Source: Phallusia mammillata
Taxonomy: Eukaryota; Chordata; Ascidiacea; Phlebobranchia; Ascidiidae
Length of the DNA stretch: 64,000 bases
Assembly: GCA_003260075.1 (NCBI GenBank)
Contig: QLIY01000332.1
Coordinates: 7,556 to 71,555, forward strand
Direction of reading: 5' to 3'
Shown here piece after piece: positions 56,601-64,000 of this stretch. The notes beneath the pieces are model-generated. The model was not told the DNA's origin. It did no database searches and saw only the letters and a list, made by a program, of their open reading frames with translations. A program made the position numbers and the translations under genes. Numbering within the stretch: the first letter of the stretch is position 1; every line of letters begins with the position of its first letter.

Positions 56601-58549
56601 TTGCTTTTTAGTTTTCCGCCGTTTTCTCTCCCCCCGACCGCTTTCTGGTAATTATAAAACCACATACATTTCACAATGCCCTATTTGTAACCATAGGTCA
56701 ACAGTCAATAACGCATGATCTATTGCTGCCAACATGTTGATATACAAACTTTTTTACAAGATTTTCGGTCGTTTTTTGAGTTCTTTTTGGTTTATTGCAC
56801 GGTCGTTTAAACTCTCAAATTAACCACACTTGGTATAACAGAATATGTAACATTAAGATGTTCAACCAAATTTAAGAAAATATAGTTTCATGTGAAGACT
56901 TCATTTTATGAGTGAGTTAAACGGCATTAAGCATGAATCTCGAAACTACAGCGAAACTGATGAGTAAAACAAAAAAGATGGATTCCAAACAGCCAACGCC
57001 CAATTGAACTTGTAACGTTGGTGCAACTTTCGGGTCGATTTACGAGTTCCACAAATAACTACGATTTATGTTTATGACTTGGGTATTTTTCATGTGAAGT
57101 CGCAGGAAAACACCGACCTTCACTTGTTCCGAAAGTCTATCGCGTGTTTACTAACATAGTGCACTGGAGTGGCTGAGTTTGCGTGTTGGGGCAAATAACT
57201 TCTGGCTACGTCAAAAGGCAAAAAATAACAAAGGCATTTACATTTTTTATGGAAATTACAAATCCGTATAACATGGGTTTTCCCTAACATCTTATTTTCG
57301 TTATTCGTTACTCGTTTACCTTGGGTCTCGTCCGTTCTAGCCGTTGAGTCACTTTCTGTTCGTCTTGTCGATTCGCTCCGTTCCACAGGTGGAATTGTGG
57401 TCATGCGATGAGTAGCGTAGACTACGAACATGATGCTGGGTGTGCCCACGAAAAGGATTTGAACTGCCCAAAACCTTTAAAAAGATCAATTATTCAATCT
57501 TGTGTATTAGGAGTGGTGGGGACTTCCACCAGGTCTGGGTATCGTGAATTTGGCTACATGCGACATGTTGTGATAAGATGTACGTGTAAAATAGGCTCTA
57601 ACCTAATTTTTGGGCCGTCTTTAGGTCCTTGCGTTTTACCGTGGTCGCATTTTTACGAAAATAGTTTCAAATGTAACCTATTTTCCGCTGGCAGTTGAGC
57701 GTAAAAAACACTGTCGACTACGTTTGAAACGATCTTCTCCGTTGTTACGCGTCACTGCAGACATGACGCAGAGTTCAGGACGCCAGTGATGTCACATGAC
57801 GTTGCGTCATAAGTGGAAATTTCCGTCGCGCTTTACGAAACCGAACCGCCTTTGTTTTCTTTGCGGAAAATTTAATTGATAAGTTAGTTGTTTAATAAAA
57901 AGAAGGTGAAAATCACACAAAACTTCAAAAATAGTAGTTTTCTGTGTAATCGTTGTTGGACTTAACTTTTACAACAGTGCTTACCTAATCTGAGATATGG
58001 GGGCAAAACGATTGTAGCATATGTTCTCGCAACCAGGCTCGAGGGTGTTGCACTTAAAACTCGACTGTTCATCGCCATATACCGTATCACCAATGCTCAC
58101 CACCATAATAAGACTGTAAACACAAAACACATGGTGACAAAATGAAAAACACTTTATTGGATTGTTTTTCATTTAAAATAAAAGTTTTGACATTAGAAGT
58201 AGGAAATTATGATAGTGAGTCAAAATAATAATTTCGTTTAAATAGTTAAATTGCGTCCAGAATTTTAAAAGACAGAATTGTACAGTTAAAGCTCATACGT
58301 GCTTTGGTAGCAAAGCAGCAATTTTTTTAAAGAAGGTAATATAGGCATCGCTGCCTTGGCGTATAAAGTAACAAAATTTACTTAGTTTAGGTACTGTAGT
58401 TTTCTACATTGATCTTTGTGACAGAAACAAATTTATGATACAAAATTTTCTCACCGAAATATAAATATAAATGTGATCCATACTTTTCCGATGAATGGTG
58501 AATAGTTGGCAACTTCTTCAAGTAACTTCTCAAATATGTGCCACGCCAT
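53604..58549 (-). CDS. Connexin (gap junction protein), nine exons
   Basis: Forms gap-junction channels between cells. Nine in-phase exons: 58455-58549, 57985-58113, 57320-57474, 56516-56644, 55975-56113, 55532-55676, 55015-55107, 54244-54422, 53604-53751, giving 403 residues. The N-terminus MAWHIFEKLLEEV and TM1 (FIGKVWITFIFIFR) lead to extracellular loop 1 with CNTLEPGCENIC (C-x6-C-x3-C). TM2 (WAVQILFVGTPSIMFVVYA) follows, then a long charged cytoplasmic loop (exons 3-6) rich in Glu, Ser and Lys. TM3 (VIEVGFLYLQ), loop 2 with CEGYPCPRIVEC (C-x4-C-x5-C) and SRPTEKT precede TM4 (MYIMSLVSLLLNVIELYLL). The tail ends GTMDSDYRFYDL. All six paired cysteines are present. Vertebrate connexins usually have an intronless coding region. 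Which vertebrate group it matches cannot be judged. Confidence 0.94.
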
Positions 58550-60799
58550 TTTTATATATTTGTTCTTTAATAATATGTAGGAAAATGGGAATGTAACGAT
58601 AAGATCTGCAACAAACAACAAAACATTTTTGTAAAACTTTTCAGCATGTTTTTTATGCTCCTTATCCAGTCGACTTAGTTACAAAACTTCGTAATAAACT
58701 TAAGTAGCATTTCAAGTCCAGCGCATCTGTCACTAAGCATCAAACAAGATAACACTTCCAATAGGTTTACAACCTAAACTGATATGCAAGAAGAAGGGAT
58801 TTTCCTTTTATAGTTGGCATTGGCATAATGATTTTCTCCTATTGCCCGTTTTTCCTCAACACTGTACAGATTTTTGGTGTGCTCGGCTGGGTGTGCTTGG
58901 TGCGAGGCGGGTGTTTTCTTTAACTTGTTGAAGGGCCAAAGTCAGCTCCTTGGAATGCTTATGAGGACTCTCAAACCGCGCACCAGCTGTGGTAGGCGCG
59001 GTCCCTGACACTGAACAGCGAAGACTTTCGCACTACTTAACTGACGACGCGTACAAACTTTAAACGAAGTTTTTTTAATAGGTCACGTGACATTTTGAAC
59101 AAAAACTATTTTGGCGATGACTTTGAGAAAACGCAGCATAGGTATTCAAAATCCACACGAATATCTGAGCTCTGTGTTCTTATCACCTACCCTCTCTCTC
59201 TCGATATATGTATGTATACACCTGCGAGTATATCCATATTATTATCAATATATATTTCAAGAAAACTTTTGGTTGATGAAAATTAATGTAGAGGTGTTTT
59301 TTGTCTAATTATCGACATGAAGACAAAGGCATACGATCTGACTCTTACCAATTTTCGACAATTCATTGATGCCTCCGTTTCTATTAAACCACTGCAGTTA
59401 ACTAAATAGTCAACTCCGGAAACAAACCTAAAATCTATATGATGACGTTGAACTTTAAACATCGTTACCTTTTCTGAACTTTGAATTTCAAACATCGCTA
59501 ACGTATCGTAAACCATTCGCGATCAACTCTAGTTTTCAAATGTGTAACTGTGTTTTGTTGCAAAATCTGGACTTTCAATGGGTTTGACTCGATTAAAACG
59601 GCATAAATTTTTAAAGAGCGTTGCGCAACAGTTTTGTTGGTTCAGATTTGAAGGGAAACACTGAAAACTCATGTTATGTCTGATGTTAGTTAAACCACAG
59701 GTGTTTCGGACCGGAAAACAAGAATTTCTAAGCAGTTTTTCGTCAATCTCAAAGAACCAAGATATTTTCGTTTATCCAATAGCGTTAAGAATTATAAAAA
59801 CATAAGCAGACAGCTGAGTCTGGCAAATGTAACTGACAGATACTCGTTCAAAACCGCGGCACACTTTTCCTCGAATTCCTTGCGTTTTACGCGTTAGCAC
59901 TTCTGCTGTGTTTACATCTGCAAGACTTCTTTTAATGCTCTGTTTAGGGGCGATCGGTTTTCCTTACGTCAGCTGAATGCAGCTGTTTTTTGCATTTTCT
60001 GGTCTGTCGCTTTAACTGTTTTAACCCAAAACAGTGCACTTGGAAACTAGATACAATATGACGTTATCCGTTCGCAAAGTCAGATAGAAACGCAAAGTTG
60101 CAACTATATTTTTTGTACTGTTGCACATTGCTCATAGCTGAGTCGGGCTTTGCTTTTCGGGACGGTTCGGGCTAAAGTTCAAATAAAAAGGTCTTGATTT
60201 GTGCCTCACTTTTCACTCGGTACATTTCGTTTGTAATTTCGCCGAGGTAAATTTAGTTTTAGGGCCTAATACTGGCTTCATTGTGTAAAAGTTCGGACTG
60301 AGACTCGATTTTCAGGCCCACATATACAATTCTTACCTCGCTACAAAAGCTGTTTTAACATATTTTACAACTATAACCATAAACGCAGTACAGCCGTTCA
60401 AGCAGCCTAATCTTTGCAAGTAGTAATCGGATAGATGTATTAGCTGCAATGCATCTACTATAGAATCTGTGCAAGCCCCCTTTTGTTTTGGGTCAACGGC
60501 GTAACACAGCTTTCAACACTGTTTTGCTGCAACACGCTTGGCTAACTCAAGGAATCTTGCCTTCAGCACTCACTCCTAAGCTTACATGCAGATAAAGTTA
60601 CTTCAAAACGTTGTCAATGGCACGTATCTTTTGCTTTCTGTGTGTAAAATTATGCAGTTCCCGGTAATAAACTACTGGACTGTATTTTCCCATGACCCAC
60701 AGGTACACAATGACTTGAGCTTTCAACAGTTTATTACCCTGAACAAAGTGGTAAAACCGTACCGATCACAATGTACGACCACAAACAAACCGTGTAGAC
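58550..60799. other. Upstream region of the connexin gene; no gene seen
   Basis: No exon or RNA gene recognised. Includes the presumed connexin promoter. Short open frames lack known motifs. Confidence 0.4.
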
Positions 60800-61099
60800 C
60801 AGTGGTTCCCAACCAGGGCCCATGGAGCTGTGTTCCGGGGGGCCACGGGCGTAGATTCACAAGAAACACCCATTAAAAGTCATTTTCACTTTAACTTTAT
60901 TCCCGAATTTAATCGACTATTTCACACACTATTTGTTTATAGTGAGGTTTATCACGCTCATTTACTCCATTAGACCTGTTTAAGACCAAAATTAATACCG
61001 CATTCCAACGCGAGATTGCTATCTACATTTTGAGGGGACCACAGGTCCTACATGGTAACTTGAAGGGGGCCATGGTCCACGAAAGGTTGGGAACCACTG
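60800..61099. mobile_element. hAT-type MITE, 300 bp, exact ends
   Basis: Perfect 15-bp inverted ends CAGTGGTTCCCAACC / GGTTGGGAACCACTG. GTGTAGAC is duplicated exactly at 60792-60799 and 61100-61107. No coding capacity. Confidence 0.92.
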
Positions 61100-61107
61100 G
61101 TGTAGAC

Positions 61108-64000
61108 TATAGGTGCAATAAGCGCAAACAAGCAGCGAACTGAAATGAAATGTTGCCCACACAATGCACACTTTCGAGAGCACTCAAATTCGAAAAACAA
61201 AAGTCAGTATAATGCAAGTAAAATTGTCGTTCTTAATCGTACTATAAACAAACTAAGAGGACACGTAATTGTCAAAACGTCGTAACATTCTTTTAACCAA
61301 ACCTATACCATTGTCATTTTATGGCGATCATTTTGCTTTTTTGTTCTGTTATTTTCAAGCTTTGGAACCACAAATTATGCTCAATAACATTTGTCGGGTT
61401 TGGCCATTGACACAGTTACCACATCAAAGACTCTTTAACATTATTTGGCACTCACTAAAACAGGTACGACAACTACGTGTTCACTACATGTTTTCAAGTT
61501 GGCACAAAAAGTTTGCAATTTGCATCATTATATTCTGGATCGAATTAGGGAAACTATTATTCTCCTCACTTTTCTATGGTTTCATGAATTTTTTCAAGAA
61601 CTACCGGTCGACAACTGCAAAACCAAACAATATTGTGGCCTGTACCAAGTCCAAACAGATAAATGTAAGCTACTGAAGAACAACACAGCACGACAACTGA
61701 TAAAGTCCAACAAAATAAAAGTCGTCAGAACACTCGTAACTTAATCGCGAGACACGTATTGCACGGATTGGTTGTCCACTGGCAGTGTAACTTAAACTGC
61801 AATACATAATGCCTACTACAGCATATATGTATACTTGTCGTTTAAAACTTAACCTAAACTAAGCTGTAGAAATCCAGGCCTATATCAGCAGCATCACATT
61901 TCATATCACAAACACAACCGCCTCAGCGGGTGTCGTCCATTGGCGAGGAAAGGCCCTTTTCAAACACTTAAAAACAACATTTCTGTCCGGATCGCTTAAA
62001 ACGCTCGTGCTACGCTCGACGACTTAGGGCTTGACGTTTTAGGAAGGCGGAAAGATAAAAAAGCGAAAAAGCGTTCGCTTTTGCCGACCTTGGTGCGAAG
62101 TTTTGACGAGGCGCCTACTGACGCGTGTATAAGGTGTTATTTTTACCGGTTCCTCACACTCTGTTTATCTTTGCAGGCCAGAAATGTGAGATTGGTGCTT
62201 TAAAAGCGGAAATTTTACGACGACCTCATAAAATACTTTTTTTAATAAACGGTCAGTGCCGTGCAAGATGAAAATGTCATCTCCATTTCCCGAACATTTG
62301 TTTCCAAACCAGTCTGGTATAACAGCACAACATCTTTGTTTTCTAAACACCGCATTCCAATGTCTAGTAAACTGGAAACCTTCTTAGACTTTTCTCGTCT
62401 GTCAACGCGTTATAATTAATACGAACTTGCAACGCAGGCACGTAAAGTGCGGTTTGCTAAAATCTTCCTTCGCCAAATTTTTAGATAATCACTCGTATTG
62501 TGGGTAACAAACGTGTTTGGCAACAAAAACAAGTCGCCTTTGTTTGTCTGGCCTGTTCAGTTGAAATTTGTTTCATATAGTTACGTGGCTTGTTTGTCAA
62601 AACTTGTTGTCATCCACACAACATTTACGATCATTACTCATAAATTGTGCTTCCCCAAAAATCAGTTTTGAAAAATTTGCGTCTTGTAAAGTTACATAAA
62701 TTATACATTACCATAGAAGAAATTTTTGATTGGCAAAAAAAGTTAAAATTCAAGTAAAAGTTTTCTTGCCTTAAAGCTCTATCTTCTGTAAAAATAACAA
62801 TGTCGATTTCTTTGTTCTTAATTTTACCATCGCATCAATCGTCGAGTTGAACTTCTCACATCAAGTTTAAAAATGTATGTGAGTCGCGAGGGACATCTAG
62901 CGGTGTGTTGCATTCATTTCTACTTCTTGGTGGCATCGCTTGAAGTATTTTTTTTTTCTTTTTGCCAAAGACACAAATTTTGACAATGGACAAACAAAGA
63001 TACAAATTCAAAACGCATTTAACTGTTGTTATTGAAGTACAGCTATCCGAAAACCAAACACAATGACAGCCAGGTTTTGTAACTGCAGTGATATTTGTTG
63101 GCTGTTGCCACCACATAAAATACGTAATGAGGGTTATTTTACACCATGCTTACTAAACGTGTATCTAAGCCAGTCCAAAAAGTTTTTTAGGGTGGTGATC
63201 CCTTAGTCACAATCCCATTTTTTTCCGGTGAATCACTCATCATTCTCCACACTTGATCAAACTCCAAAATATTTTGACGTATTTCCGACCTTGCATCTCT
63301 GAGTTTTTTCACGAAGGGGAAACAACTGAATCATTTTTTCTCATAAAGTAAAACCTAATGACACTGACATTTACACCAGCGATTATCAAAGTACATACAA
63401 TTTAATATACTTTTGTGAGCACCGTGTTGGTATAAGTTATCTGCGTTGAACTTAACATCGAAACCTATGTTAAATTGCAACATCATCGCTACGTACAAAA
63501 AGCACCAAATGACGCATTACATGTCCATAAACAGTAGCGGTCTCTTGCCCAAGAGGTCACGGCTTCAGCATTGCTCCTTGGTTGGCATGAAAAATGTGTC
63601 ATACTTGATTTCGCAGCTTTGCAAAGTCTTATGCGTTGACTTTAATACGTAACGGAAATATGATTGACGTGTTTCGATACCAAGATACATAGAGACATGT
63701 CACATGCATTTGTAAACACCGTGACACAATTATGACGATGTAGCGCACGCAACAATTGCTTTAGAATAATTAAAGCATCTGCATGTGGGTAATTAACGTA
63801 AGCAACTTTTAAAGACAACGGTTTGCAATAACGTCTTGTAACATTAGTTAAATACATTTTTTTTGTCCGAACGTTTTCTTATTTTGCCATTGTAAACAAC
63901 TAATAAACCTATTTCGCTATTGGTACAACCAGGGGCTCTGGAAAGGAAAAGAATGTGCTGGTGCCATACACTCTTGGGACGCTTTCGAATATTAGGTATA
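61108..64000. other. Right-hand intergenic stretch; no gene recognised
   Basis: Open frames such as 61269-61676 give no known domain or splice structure. It is probably intergenic or a long intron of a gene beyond the right edge. Confidence 0.4.

Noticed and set aside
61269..61744. Overlapping plus-strand open frames near the right end
   Set aside because: Two frames of similar length overlap in AT-rich sequence with no domain or splice context, so they are likely chance.

Overview
The window is animal nuclear DNA, most likely from an ascidian tunicate close to Ciona. The genes are compact, AT-rich and intron-split, and every one is a metazoan orthologue. A connexin gene is present, and connexins are known essentially from vertebrates and tunicates. 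The genes lie very close together, some with the tight same-strand spacing typical of tunicate operons. The introns carry many short non-autonomous DNA transposons.

Layout, left to right. The last exon of a REXO4-like exonuclease (+) is followed by MAX (-, 5 exons). MED25, TRMT11 and GPCPD1 then follow as a same-strand run (+), with a candidate trans-splice acceptor just before the TRMT11 and GPCPD1 start codons. Next come ATP6V1D (-, 6 exons), MRPL14 (+, 2 exons), and a UQCC3-like gene followed 7 bp later by WRNIP1 (both -). A repeat-rich block at 28.9-31.4 kb holds a decayed SGNH-hydrolase-like fragment. After it come TIMMDC1 (+, single exon), MBTPS1/site-1 protease (-, 14 exons), an RCOR/CoREST gene without its second SANT domain (+, 11 exons), CRNKL1 (-, 15 exons) and a 9-exon connexin (-). 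The last ~5.5 kb shows no gene, only a 300-bp hAT-type element.

Two tRNA genes sit in CRNKL1 introns: a tRNA-Tyr with a 17-nt intron on the gene's strand, and a selenocysteine tRNA on the opposite strand. One CRNKL1 intron has the hallmarks of a U12-type AT-AC intron: ATATCCTTT donor, TTCCTTGAC branch site and AC acceptor. It joins exons in frame exactly where the conserved protein requires. A GPCPD1 intron holds an inverted pair of degenerate hammerhead-ribozyme-like motifs.

The gene set is housekeeping: transcription (MED25, MAX, RCOR), RNA processing (CRNKL1, TRMT11, REXO4), mitochondria (MRPL14, TIMMDC1, UQCC3-like), DNA-damage response (WRNIP1), membrane and lipid biology (GPCPD1, MBTPS1, ATP6V1D) and cell coupling (connexin). 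Exon boundaries were assigned by hand from splice signals, reading-frame phase and recalled family sequence; no alignment was run. I see no clearly novel multi-gene system. The most notable items are the AT-AC intron, the nested tRNA-Sec, the 7-bp gene junction, the operon-like run, the SANT2-less RCOR and the hammerhead-like inverted pair.
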